Assembly (NCBI RefSeq): GCF_000426505.1
Contig: NZ_AUFM01000011.1
Coordinates: 930,001 to 994,000 of the forward strand
Reading direction: 5' to 3'
DNA: 64,000 bases
DNA from: Nisaea denitrificans DSM 18348
Lineage (GTDB): Bacteria > Pseudomonadota > Alphaproteobacteria > Thalassobaculales > Thalassobaculaceae
The first letter of the stretch is position 1, and every line of letters starts with the position of its first letter. The position numbers and the translations under genes were made by a program. The notes under the pieces are model-generated. The model saw nothing but the letters and a program-made list of their open reading frames with translations, made no database searches and was not told the origin of the DNA. Below are positions 16,922 through 25,377 of the stretch, piece after piece.

Positions 16922-18895
16922 TCAGGATAAAACCGGAGGGGCATTTTCGTTACCGGGTGCATCATTTTCCTGCTCCGGAGCGACCACAGGGATCAGCAGG
17001 CTGAAAGTGGTACCCTCACCCGGTGTGCTCTCGACAGTCAGGCTGCCGCCGAGCACGTTGGCGGCAGCGTTGTAGGATATGTGGAGCCCAAGCCCCGTCC
17101 CGCCCTGACCGAACTTGGTTGTGTAAAACGGGTTAAAGATTTTTTCCGAGACGTCCTGCTCCATACCGATCCCGTCATCGCGAACCGAGATTCCAAGCAT
17201 TCCACCGTCAGCCTCTGCAACGGAAATATAGATGTTGCCGGGTTTGTCCGGGAAAGCATGTTTTGCGGCATTGTCTACGAGGTTGGTGAGGATTTGCCCA
17301 AGTTCGCCCGGGTAGCTATCGATCTCGAGCTCATCGGAAATTTCCTCAATTGTGACCTGAATATCTTTTCCAATGGACGGCTGCAATGTCAGAACCGTAG
17401 CTGACACCAGCTCATGCAGGCGGAATTTCCGCCGGTATGATGTCGTTCTGTCGACAGCTACCTGCTTGAAGTTTGCGACCAGGTCACAGGCGCGCTCGAC
17501 ATTCAGGGACGCCATCGAGGTTGTTTTCCTAACACTATCCAGGAACGCCATAAGGTCTGACTTGCGCAGCCCCTTTTGCAGCAAGGCATTGAAACTCTCG
17601 ATCTCGTGACTCTGGGCGGACAAGCTCAGTTTGCTGTTTCCCAGAGGCGTGTTCAATTCATGTGCTATGCCCGCGACCAGACGCCCGAGAGCAGCCAGTT
17701 TCTCAACCTCTACCAGTTCGTTCTGTGTCTTCTGCAAATTGTTCAGTGCTTCGGAAAGGTCCGCGTTAGTCGAGGCCAGATCCTGCGTGCGCCTTTGAAC
17801 CCTCTCCTCAAGCTCCTCATTCATTTCCTTGAGAGCCTGCTCCCGGCTGACGAGCGCGTCGGCCATGGCTTCAAGATCTCCGGAGAGCTGGTTGAATTCC
17901 TTGATTGTTCCAGTCGGCCAGGTCTTTGGCCGGCGTCCCGATGCGACCAAACGGGCACGCTCGATAACGGACTTCACGGTGCGTGACATCGTTTGCGCCC
18001 AAAGCGGAGCCAGAAGTGCGCCGATGAGCGATGTTGAGATAAAGCCCGTGACGATGATGGCAACGAGTTCCCGGGTCGCGGAATTATCCATGCCACGTGG
18101 AATTCGGCTAACGAACAACCATCCAAGCGAGTTGGAAAAATCAGCCCACGTATAATAACTCCGGCCATCGTAGGAGAGCGTCTCCGGCATGGGCGTCCCG
18201 TTCAAACCAGCCTGAACAACAGGCAGATGCAGAAGGTTGTGGCGTCCCGAACGTGCAATTCGGGTATCTGCAACAACCTCTCCCAGCCGATCGACGATCC
18301 AGAGATCAAGTTGCCGGTCGCTACGCGAAAACTGACTTATGGAGACAATCTGAGCGAGAGGAACTTCCCCAATGATCGTTTTATTACTTCCTTCCAGAGG
18401 GACAGCTACGCCGACGGTCACTATTCCCGATATGGAGGATAGCTGCGTGTCACTCCAGGCCTGCTTCTTCGTATCGGCAACCGTTCGAAAAAGCCGATTG
18501 CCGGACATATCTATTCCGACAATTTCCTCAATATATTCAGTGCTGTAATTCTTGACGCTGGCATCGACCAACAAGCCCTGATCGTCGACCAGATAGATGG
18601 CGTCGAAGCCATCGCCTCGGGCCGTTTGCAGCAGAAAGTAGATTTCCTGTTCGGGAACATTATCGACGGCAGCGGCCAGAACCTTGAGGCGGTGTTCAAG
18701 GGAACGGAGGTACTCCTCTACACGCGCAGCCATCTCCGCCGCCGACTCTTTGGCTATCAGCCTGTTTTCATCGGCGATCTGCGGCAACCGTATGGCAAGC
18801 GTGATCGATCCGACGATAACGAGAGCAACCAAAGGCGTGAAGACGAATAGCAGAGAGAGCGCAACACGCAGGGAGAGAACCCTTTGGGCCTTCAT
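16922..18895 (-). CDS. Membrane sensor histidine kinase with periplasmic Cache-type domain
   Basis: A 657-residue kinase. The first helix is at about 10-30, a periplasmic Cache-like region at 35-285, the second helix at about 285-310, then a HAMP/coiled-coil linker to 400. The phospho-acceptor His is in VAGIAHELNTPLG, near residue 415. The ATPase domain has N-box NLVDNAAKHAF, G1 DDGIGM and G2 GQGGTGLGLHI. There is no receiver domain and no response regulator gene nearby, so the partner must be encoded elsewhere. Its start overlaps the upstream binding-protein gene by 4 bases (ATGA), which points to a receptor-kinase pair. Confidence 0.9.
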   Translation of the reverse strand: MKAQRVLSLRVALSLLFVFTPLVALVIVGSITLAIRLPQIADENRLIAKESAAEMAARVEEYLRSLEHRLKVLAAAVDNVPEQEIYFLLQTARGDGFDAIYLVDDQGLLVDASVKNYSTEYIEEIVGIDMSGNRLFRTVADTKKQAWSDTQLSSISGIVTVGVAVPLEGSNKTIIGEVPLAQIVSISQFSRSDRQLDLWIVDRLGEVVADTRIARSGRHNLLHLPVVQAGLNGTPMPETLSYDGRSYYTWADFSNSLGWLFVSRIPRGMDNSATRELVAIIVTGFISTSLIGALLAPLWAQTMSRTVKSVIERARLVASGRRPKTWPTGTIKEFNQLSGDLEAMADALVSREQALKEMNEELEERVQRRTQDLASTNADLSEALNNLQKTQNELVEVEKLAALGRLVAGIAHELNTPLGNSKLSLSAQSHEIESFNALLQKGLRKSDLMAFLDSVRKTTSMASLNVERACDLVANFKQVAVDRTTSYRRKFRLHELVSATVLTLQPSIGKDIQVTIEEISDELEIDSYPGELGQILTNLVDNAAKHAFPDKPGNIYISVAEADGGMLGISVRDDGIGMEQDVSEKIFNPFYTTKFGQGGTGLGLHISYNAAANVLGGSLTVESTPGEGTTFSLLIPVVAPEQENDAPGNENAPPVLS

Positions 18896-19995
18896 TTCCG
18901 GATGAATTTCCCTTTTTGCACGGTAACGAAAACAAGCTGTCTGGCGCTGTCGCCATAATCGTCAAACGTCACTTTCTGTTGCAGTCCCTGGATTGTGCCG
19001 AGCGCATCCATTGACGATTTGATGGTCTGACTGTCATCCATGTCCTGGAGTGCGGAAAACAGGACAGTCGCACCATCATAAGCCGCGATGCTTGAAAAAC
19101 CCGGGTCGGAACGGAAACGCGCTTTGTAAGCATCCCGGAATGCAACGTAATGTGCCGTCTCATCGTACCGGTCATAGGTCTGAAGCAGGAGCAGCCCTTC
19201 AATTGCGGCACCGCCAAGAGTGAGAAGGCTTTCCGAAGCAGCCCATTCCGCGGCCATGAGCTCTATTTCGCTGTTCTGCTTTCTTACCTGCTGGGTGAGT
19301 TGCGCAGCATCTACACCATTGGCGATAAAGATTATTGCGTCGGGATTCGAAGCCAACAGGGTCGTCGCCGCGCGCGAAAACTCTCCACCGATCGTGCTGT
19401 CGAACTGGAACGAGGCAACGAGCGTGCCTCCGAGCTCGGTAAATGCTCTTTCGAACTCATCTGTCCAGCTTTGGGAAAACAGCGCATTTCTTCCGTCAAG
19501 CGCCGCAGCGATTTTCCGGTGTCCTACATCGATGCTGTATCGCGCGTAAGCTTCGGCATACTGGCGGGTTGATGAGCCAATACGGTAGAAATGATCGTCA
19601 TTGCCGACGAAAGACAGGGAAGAAACCGTCGGTGTAATCGAGACTGTCTGAGCCTCGTTGATCACTGGAACCATGCCGCCGGCGACAACGCTGAGATTGG
19701 GGCCGATAATCGCGTCTACACCCTCAGCAACCAAGGAGCGCGCAGCTTCCGCACCACCTTCCGACGTACCATGATCGTCGCGTACGAGAAGCTGGATCTG
19801 ACGCCCGTTAATCCCACCGGCTTCGTTTTTCTCGTCGACGGCCATCTGGACGGCATTTCGTGACGCGATGCCGATATCGGATGCCCTTCCTTCCAGGCCA
19901 CCGATAAATCCAAGACGAATGACTTCGGGCTCGCCACAGGCTGCGAGTTGCAGCAAGAGCATCATTACCCCAGAAAGCGTTGCAAATTGGCGCAT
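18892..19995 (-). CDS. Periplasmic binding lipoprotein, Leu/Ile/Val-binding (type 1) family
   Basis: A 367-residue protein beginning MRQFATLSGVMMLLLQLAAC, whose lipobox LAAC predicts outer- or inner-membrane lipidation. GGAGAG lies 7 bases before the ATG at 19995 and decides this start over a GTG 27 bases upstream. The type 1 fold is seen in IRLGFIGGLEGRASDIG, a central DDHGTSEGG and IIGPNLSVVAGG, as in amino-acid or amide receptors. No ABC permease or ATPase is adjacent. Instead it is translationally coupled to a histidine kinase, so it probably presents a ligand to that kinase rather than to a transporter. Confidence 0.87.
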   Translation of the reverse strand: MRQFATLSGVMMLLLQLAACGEPEVIRLGFIGGLEGRASDIGIASRNAVQMAVDEKNEAGGINGRQIQLLVRDDHGTSEGGAEAARSLVAEGVDAIIGPNLSVVAGGMVPVINEAQTVSITPTVSSLSFVGNDDHFYRIGSSTRQYAEAYARYSIDVGHRKIAAALDGRNALFSQSWTDEFERAFTELGGTLVASFQFDSTIGGEFSRAATTLLASNPDAIIFIANGVDAAQLTQQVRKQNSEIELMAAEWAASESLLTLGGAAIEGLLLLQTYDRYDETAHYVAFRDAYKARFRSDPGFSSIAAYDGATVLFSALQDMDDSQTIKSSMDALGTIQGLQQKVTFDDYGDSARQLVFVTVQKGKFIRK

Positions 19996-20170
19996 GAGCT
20001 GTCTCTCCAGTGATCGATACACTGGACGTTTTCATAGTTAGAATAAAATTTAGTAAATGTTTCGACACGGCGGCAGACCGATGTCGCGCTCTGGCATTCG
20101 GCGGAGCTACGGACTCTGAAAAACCGGCAAACTAGGATATCAAATGCGGTCTGTTCTGTAGGAGGGTTCC

Positions 20171-20623
20171 ATGACCGATCTTGAAGTCTATTTGTCCGGC
20201 GAAATTCACACGGACTGGCGCGCGGAAATCGAAGAGGCCGTAAAAGCTGCTGGATTGCCGATTGTTTTCACGGCGCCAGTGACCGTTCACGAAAACAGCG
20301 ACGATTGCGGTGTTTCCATCCTCGGTGCCGAAGAGAAGCCGTTCTGGGCCGATCACAAAGGCGCCAAGGTCAATGCCATCCGCACCCGCACCCTGATTGA
20401 GCGTGCCGATATCGTCGTCGTCCGGTTCGGCGACAAATACAAGCAGTGGAATGCTGCCTTCGATGCGGGATACGCTTCCGCTCTCGGAAAGCCGCTCATC
20501 ATCCAACACGACCCAGCACTGACGCACCCGTTGAAAGAAGTCGATGGCGCCGCGCTGGCCGTTGCGGAAACACCGGCACAGGTGGCTGCAGTATTGCGTT
20601 ATGTGGTGACCGGAGAACTTTAA
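20171..20623 (+). CDS. ytoQ: YtoQ family protein
   Basis: A 150-residue protein that matches the YtoQ family: LEVYLSGEIHTDWR at the start, SDDCGVSILG, KVNAIRTRTLIERADIVVVRFG and KQWNAAFDAGYA. The family has a nucleoside 2-deoxyribosyltransferase-like fold; its reaction is not established. GGAGGG precedes the ATG by six bases. The Asp/Glu racemase-like gene follows after 18 bases and the two are probably co-transcribed, divergently from the kinase/receptor operon. Confidence 0.85.
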   Translation: MTDLEVYLSGEIHTDWRAEIEEAVKAAGLPIVFTAPVTVHENSDDCGVSILGAEEKPFWADHKGAKVNAIRTRTLIERADIVVVRFGDKYKQWNAAFDAGYASALGKPLIIQHDPALTHPLKEVDGAALAVAETPAQVAAVLRYVVTGEL

Positions 20624-20641
20624 GGTCGAGCGCATAAACCG

Positions 20642-21328
20642 ATGAAGCATATAGGAATTGTTGGCTGCTCGGCCGAAGGCGCGGCGCTCTGCTACCGGAC
20701 TATCTGTTCTGAAGGAGCGGCACTGCTCGGCGCGCACGAGCATCCCGACATTACGATGCACACGCCACCACTCTCGAAATATGTCAGCTGCCTCGAAGCG
20801 GGAGATTTAAGCGGCGTCGGAGAGTTGATGCTTGATTCCGCCCGAAGACTGGAGCGCGCCGGGGCGGATTTCTTGATTTGCCCGGATAATACCATTCATC
20901 AGGCATTCGACTATGTGGCGGAGCGATCCCCGCTTCCATGGCTGCATATTGCAGAAGAATCCGCGGCTCTCGCCCGGGAGCATGGATTCCAAAAAGTCGG
21001 TTTGCTTGGTACCAGATGGTTGGTCGAGAGTGATGTCTATCCGGACAAATTCGACGCGCTTGGCATCGGCTGGGCCCGGCCTGAGCCGGAAGAGGTTGCC
21101 GAAATTTCACGGATCATCATGGAAGAACTCGTTCCAGGCCGTTTCCGCACTGACTCGATATCGTATTTTCAGGCGCTGATCGAACGCATGAAAGAGCGCG
21201 GCGCGGATTCGGTTCTTCTCGGCTGCACCGAGATTCCGCTCATTATCAGCGACGAAAACAGTGCTCTACCGACATTGGACTCGACGCGGACACTCGCCCG
21301 CGCGGCTCTTCGGGCGGCGGCCAGCTGA
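20642..21328 (+). CDS. Aspartate/glutamate racemase family protein
   Basis: A 228-residue member of the Asp/Glu/hydantoin racemase superfamily. The two catalytic Cys lie in FLICPDNT (about residue 80) and LLGCTEIPL (about 195), both present, so racemisation or a related proton transfer is feasible. The beginning HIGIVGCSAEGAALCYRTI fits the aspartate racemase branch. No amino-acid pathway gene is adjacent other than ytoQ, so the substrate is open. A hairpin after the stop lacks a U-run on this strand and appears to serve the convergent marR gene. Confidence 0.83.
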   Translation: MKHIGIVGCSAEGAALCYRTICSEGAALLGAHEHPDITMHTPPLSKYVSCLEAGDLSGVGELMLDSARRLERAGADFLICPDNTIHQAFDYVAERSPLPWLHIAEESAALAREHGFQKVGLLGTRWLVESDVYPDKFDALGIGWARPEPEEVAEISRIIMEELVPGRFRTDSISYFQALIERMKERGADSVLLGCTEIPLIISDENSALPTLDSTRTLARAALRAAAS

Positions 21329-21343
21329 TATCAGCCTGCACCA

Positions 21344-21376
21344 GAAACAAAACGCGCCGCTTGAAAGCGGCGCGTT
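21344..21376 (-). terminator. Rho-independent terminator of the marR-type gene
   Basis: On the minus strand AACGCGCCGC pairs with GCGGCGCGTT around TTTCAA (10-bp perfect stem) and is followed by TTGTTTCTGG, so the stem runs into a U-rich tail. It lies 27 bases after the stop of the minus-strand regulator. The plus strand has no U-run after the stem. Confidence 0.8.
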
Positions 21377-21402
21377 CGGCAGTGTTTCGGATGTAGGGGG
21401 AA

Positions 21403-21930
21403 TTATCCGAAGGTAATGTATTCGGCCCAGATCTGGTCCAGCTGTCGCAGCGTGGCCGTCGCATTTTCCATGCCGCGCAGAAGTTCGCCGCGGCCATTGG
21501 TGAATTCCATGTGACGCTCTTCCAGTTCCCGGAGCCGGGAGACGATGTCCCTGCCTTTGGGGGACAACCTCAGGCGCACCGAACGGCGATCGTGCGCCGC
21601 ACGTTCCTGCTCCAGATATCCGTACTCGGACAGTTTCTTGACGTTGTAGGAAACGGTCGAGGCCTGATAGCCCTTGCGATGAATGAGATCCCGGACGGGA
21701 ATGTCCTCGTCCCCGATACCGACAAGCATCAAAGCCTGTGAAGGATTGATATTGTTGATACCCATGGATTCGAGTTCAACGCGAACCACATCGAGATACC
21801 GGCGATGCAGCCGGTCGAGCATCGATGTGAGTTCCAGATAGCCCGACCGTACGGTTTCGGCGGATGCGCCGATGCCGATATCAGCCGTATCGATCTTCAG
21901 AGCAGAGCGTCGAAGTGTTTGTACGGTCAT
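21403..21930 (-). CDS. MarR-type winged-helix transcriptional regulator
   Basis: A 175-residue protein. An N-terminal helix region is followed by a winged helix in which NINPSQALMLVGIG, DLIHRKGYQASTVSYNVKKL (recognition helix) and DRRSVRLRLSPKG (wing) are clear. It resembles the alphaproteobacterial MarR-type regulators that include LdtR of Liberibacter, which controls cell-wall L,D-transpeptidase; that subgroup call is from memory. GGAG before the ATG at 21930 sets the start. It has its own terminator, and a 180-base leader upstream holds a second terminator-like hairpin. Confidence 0.83.
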   Translation of the reverse strand: MTVQTLRRSALKIDTADIGIGASAETVRSGYLELTSMLDRLHRRYLDVVRVELESMGINNINPSQALMLVGIGDEDIPVRDLIHRKGYQASTVSYNVKKLSEYGYLEQERAAHDRRSVRLRLSPKGRDIVSRLRELEERHMEFTNGRGELLRGMENATATLRQLDQIWAEYITFG

Positions 21931-22111
21931 GGTTTGTCTCCGCATTGCATGAGCAGTTGCTTTCGAACTGATGCCATTCCATCAAAATGGTTTCTATTTG
22001 TAAAGCTTAATCCGTAAATGACGTTACGAATGACTGTCACCCCAAGGTATGATGCTGTTTTATCCCGCTAATGCGCTGATTTCCTTCTAAAAATTAAAAA
22101 GAATTTCATAG

Positions 22112-22236
22112 AAAAAACCGGACCGACCCAAAGCCACCTCCGGTCCTTTGATGATTTTGATGCGCTCGCGCCGGACAATTTATGCCAATAACCATTCAGA
22201 AGGGCGATTGACCAGCGCCGACGCTCAGAGATTATA
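22112..22236 (-). ncRNA. Candidate small RNA or attenuated leader upstream of marR
   Basis: On the minus strand a perfect TATAAT (22236-22231) lies about 113 bases before a hairpin with an ACCGGA/TCCGGT stem and a six-T run at 22117-22112. The stretch contains a small AGCG-TCGG-CGCT hairpin and no convincing open frame. It may be an independent sRNA of about 113 nt, or the 5' leader of the marR gene whose ATG is about 180 bases further on. The -35 is weak (TTGCAC only 14 bases from the -10), so the promoter call is tentative. The rest of the 21931-22326 gap shows nothing else. Confidence 0.35.
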
Positions 22237-22326
22237 AGAACAAGATTCCAGTGCAAGGCAGAGCAAGGGCGTCGGTTTCTATGCGGAATCCGCCTCGTGC
22301 ACTTCAGATTAGAAATGGAAACGGGA

Positions 22327-23628
22327 ATGACTGATTTGGAGCGACACGGCGCAGGTTACGTGGACAGTTATTATGGCCGGACTCTGAAAGCGCCCGTCTC
22401 ACGCCCGCCCCTCGCACATGATCTTGACTGCGATGTCTGTGTCGTTGGCGGCGGCATGGCAGGCCTCGCCACGGCCCTGGGGCTTGCGGAGCGGGGAAAG
22501 AAGGTTGTCGTCCTTGAGGCTCAACGGGTCGGTTGGGGTGCATCAGGCCGCAATGGCGGTTTTGTCAGCGCCGGGTACAGCCTTGGATCGGACGGTATTG
22601 AAGCTGTCGTGGGTCGCGAGGATGCAGATGCGATTATGCGGCTCAGCCTCCACGCCCTCGCCCTGATCCGCTCACGGCTTGATCAATACGGCATCGATGC
22701 CGGGCCGATGCAGGACGGCATTGTGAAGGCGTCCTGGCACAGGAATGCCGATGGCCTGAAAGCCAGTGCTGAGAAGATGAACAAGCGGTTCGATCTTGGA
22801 CTGGAATTCAAAAGCCGCGAGGAAATGAAGGAACTCTACCGGACAGAGCGGTACAACGAGGGCCTTCTGGACCCGACGGCGTTTCAGTTTCACTCCCTGA
22901 ACTTCACCAACGGTATCGCAGATGCTTGCACCAGTCTTGGAGCAACAGTCTATGAGAACAGTGCCGTAACTCACATGGACCTCAGCACTGACAAAAAACG
23001 GATAAACACCGCGACCGGCAGTGTGACTGCCAACCAGGTGGTCATCTGCTGTTCTGGATATATCCGCAACCTGCATCCGAAGCTGTCACGGGCAACTTTG
23101 CCGGTCGGAACCTATGTGGTCCTCACAGAGCCACTCGGCGACCGGCTGCAAGATGCCATCAGAGCGCCCTATGCGACGTCGGATAGCCGCCTCGCGGGCG
23201 ATTATTACCGTGCCCTGCCCGATACAAGATTGCTATGGGGCGGACGTGTCAGCTCCAATCTGTCGCCGCGTAATCTGGGGCAGAAGATGATTGGCGATAT
23301 CCTGAAGATCTATCCCCAACTCGAAGGCATTCGGGCCGAAGTCGCCTGGCCCGGGACCATGGGCTATTCGGTGCACAAGATGCCCCAGATCGGACAGCTG
23401 CAACCGGGTGTCTGGTACAATCAAGGATATGGCGGGCACGGCATGTGCGCCACCACGGCCGGTGGAGAGGTCGTGGCAAAGGCCATCGCTGAGGATGACG
23501 ATACCTATAAGCTGTTCGCACCCTTCGGCCTCGATTTTGCCGGTGGCCCACTCGGCCCATTGATTGCCCAGTGCGCTTACTGGGGTTTTCAGATACAGGA
23601 CCGGTGGCAGGCCTGGCGTTCTCACTAA
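22327..23628 (+). CDS. FAD-dependent amine/amino acid oxidoreductase (DAO family, PuuB-like)
   Basis: A 433-residue flavoprotein. The dinucleotide-binding motif is VCVVGGGMAGLATALGLAERG, here quoted as VVGGGMAGLATALGL near residue 40, followed by GWGASGRNGGFVSAGYS, typical of the gamma-glutamylputrescine oxidase and glycine/sarcosine oxidase branch. The C-terminal part has the GGHGMCATTAGGEVVA FAD segment. It oxidises a secondary or primary amine with O2 as likely acceptor. No glutamine synthetase-like PuuA or aldehyde dehydrogenase is beside it, so a polyamine role is not shown. The ATG at 22327 has a purine-rich GGAAACGGGA upstream; an ATG at 22315 is possible. Confidence 0.83.
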   Translation: MTDLERHGAGYVDSYYGRTLKAPVSRPPLAHDLDCDVCVVGGGMAGLATALGLAERGKKVVVLEAQRVGWGASGRNGGFVSAGYSLGSDGIEAVVGREDADAIMRLSLHALALIRSRLDQYGIDAGPMQDGIVKASWHRNADGLKASAEKMNKRFDLGLEFKSREEMKELYRTERYNEGLLDPTAFQFHSLNFTNGIADACTSLGATVYENSAVTHMDLSTDKKRINTATGSVTANQVVICCSGYIRNLHPKLSRATLPVGTYVVLTEPLGDRLQDAIRAPYATSDSRLAGDYYRALPDTRLLWGGRVSSNLSPRNLGQKMIGDILKIYPQLEGIRAEVAWPGTMGYSVHKMPQIGQLQPGVWYNQGYGGHGMCATTAGGEVVAKAIAEDDDTYKLFAPFGLDFAGGPLGPLIAQCAYWGFQIQDRWQAWRSH

Positions 23629-23682
23629 GATCTACGCGCGTAAGCACGGCCCGTCGCGACGAGGCCAAGGGTGCAGATGCGC

Positions 23683-25272
23683 CTAGGCCATCTGCTCCTT
23701 CACTTTCAGGAACCTGATTTTCGGCCAGTTCTCCGCCGTGTGCTGCAGGTGCCAGCCATTGCGGGCCATGAAGACCGGCATGTTGTCATGGTCGTCGGCC
23801 AGATCGCCCTGGTTCGCCTCGATGAACTTCTTAAGCTCCGCCGGGTCTTCGGCTTCCAGCCAGCGCGCCGTATACAGGCCCGCGGTCTCGAAACTCACCG
23901 GCACGTCGTACTCGGTGCGAATCCGGTCCGCCAGCACTTCGAATTGCAGCGCGCCGACCACGCCGACGATCCAGCTGCCGCCGATCCGGGTCTTGAAGGC
24001 CTTCGCAGCCCCCTCTTCCGCCAGCTGAACCACCGCCTTCTCGAGATGCTTCGCCCGCAGAGGGTCGGTCGGTCGAACCCGTTGCAACAGTTCCGGCGCG
24101 AAGCTCGGAATGCCGTTGAACTGGAGATCTTCACCCTCGGTCAGCGCATCGCCAATCCGCAGGTTGCCGTGGTTCGGGATGCCGATGATGTCGCCCGGCC
24201 AGGCTTCGTCTGCAATTTCACGGTCCTGGGCCAGAAACATCACCGGGTTGTGGATGTTCATCAGCTTGCCGCTGCGCACATGCTTCAGCTTGGCGCCGCG
24301 CTTGAAATGGCCGGAGCAGATCCGGGCGAAGGCAATGCGGTCCCTATGCTTCGGGTCCATGTTTGCCTGGATCTTGAAGATGAAAGCCGAGACTTTCTTC
24401 TCCGACGGCGTCACTTCACGCGTTTTCGTCGCCTGCGGACGCGGCGGCGGAGCGTAGCGCGCAACGCCGCCAAGCAGCTCCCGCACCCCGAAATTGTTCA
24501 CCGCACTGCCGAAATAGACCGGCGTCATGGTGCCACCAAGGAAAGCTTCCGGATCGAAGTCCGGGCACAATCCGCGCGCCATCTCGACTTCCTCTCGGAG
24601 CTGCTTTGCGACCGAAGCCGGCAAAAGCTCGTCAAGTTTCGGATCATCCAGCCCGTTGCAGGTCAGGCCCTGGTCCGGTGCATCGTGACTGCCGCGATCC
24701 ATCAGGATCAGTTTATCGTTCAGCAGGTCGTAACAGCCCTTGAAGGCTTTCCCCATGCCGATCGGCCAGCTCGCAGGTGTCACGTCGAGAGCCAGTTTCT
24801 GCTCGATCTCGTCCAGCAGCTCGAAACTGTCCCGTGCCTCGCGGTCCATCTTGTTGACGAAGGTGATGATCGGCACATCGCGCAGGCGGCAGACCTCGAA
24901 CAGCTTCAAGGTCTGTTCCTCGATACCTTTCGCGCCGTCGATCACCATGATGGCGCTGTCGACGGCCGTCAGGGTCCGATAGGTGTCTTCGGAGAAGTCT
25001 TCGTGGCCCGGCGTATCGAGCAAGTTGAACGTGTTGTCCCCGTAATCGAAGGTCATGACCGACGAGGCGACGGAGATGCCGCGCTCACGCTCGACCTTCA
25101 TCCAGTCGGAATGGGCGCGCCGCTGCTGCCCGCGCGCCTTAACGGCACCGGCCATCTGGATCGCGCCCCCGAACAGGAGCAGCTTCTCGGTCAAAGTGGT
25201 CTTACCGGCATCCGGGTGCGCGATGATCGCGAAAGTGCGCCGGCGCCCCACAGCGTCGTCAAGGGAACTCAT
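23683..25272 (-). CDS. prfC: Peptide chain release factor 3
   Basis: A 529-residue translational GTPase of normal RF3 length. G1 is AHPDAGKTTLTEKLL, followed by ERGISVASSVM, DTPGHEDFSEDT (G3) and NKMDREARDSFE (G4). The RF3-specific C-terminal domain includes GVVGALQFEVLADRIRTEY. It recycles RF1 and RF2 from the ribosome after termination. It is a single-gene unit, divergent from the P1 peptidase gene. Confidence 0.97.
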   Translation of the reverse strand: MSSLDDAVGRRRTFAIIAHPDAGKTTLTEKLLLFGGAIQMAGAVKARGQQRRAHSDWMKVERERGISVASSVMTFDYGDNTFNLLDTPGHEDFSEDTYRTLTAVDSAIMVIDGAKGIEEQTLKLFEVCRLRDVPIITFVNKMDREARDSFELLDEIEQKLALDVTPASWPIGMGKAFKGCYDLLNDKLILMDRGSHDAPDQGLTCNGLDDPKLDELLPASVAKQLREEVEMARGLCPDFDPEAFLGGTMTPVYFGSAVNNFGVRELLGGVARYAPPPRPQATKTREVTPSEKKVSAFIFKIQANMDPKHRDRIAFARICSGHFKRGAKLKHVRSGKLMNIHNPVMFLAQDREIADEAWPGDIIGIPNHGNLRIGDALTEGEDLQFNGIPSFAPELLQRVRPTDPLRAKHLEKAVVQLAEEGAAKAFKTRIGGSWIVGVVGALQFEVLADRIRTEYDVPVSFETAGLYTARWLEAEDPAELKKFIEANQGDLADDHDNMPVFMARNGWHLQHTAENWPKIRFLKVKEQMA

Positions 25273-25377
25273 CTAATCGTCCTTATTGGGGAACGCCGTC
25301 GTATATAAAGACTTTGTCCGGTCAGTCCAATAGCGGATCCTAACGGGCGGCCATGCGGAAACGGGAGGCCCTTCAAA

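Noticed and set aside
21351-21376. The 10-bp hairpin as terminator for the racemase gene on the plus strand.
   Set aside because: On the plus strand the stem is followed by CGGCAG, not a U-run; only the minus strand has one.
22327-23628. Part of a putrescine (Puu) degradation cluster.
   Set aside because: No PuuA, PuuC or PuuD homologue is adjacent; only the oxidase family matches.
23671-25308. A 545-codon open frame on the plus strand opposite prfC, and similar long antisense frames at 34832-36160 and 46222-47640.
   Set aside because: They lie wholly antisense to prfC, mfd and gyrA, which have clear motifs. High GC at third positions makes such frames long, and their proteins are low-complexity, rich in His, Arg and Gln, with no recognisable domains.
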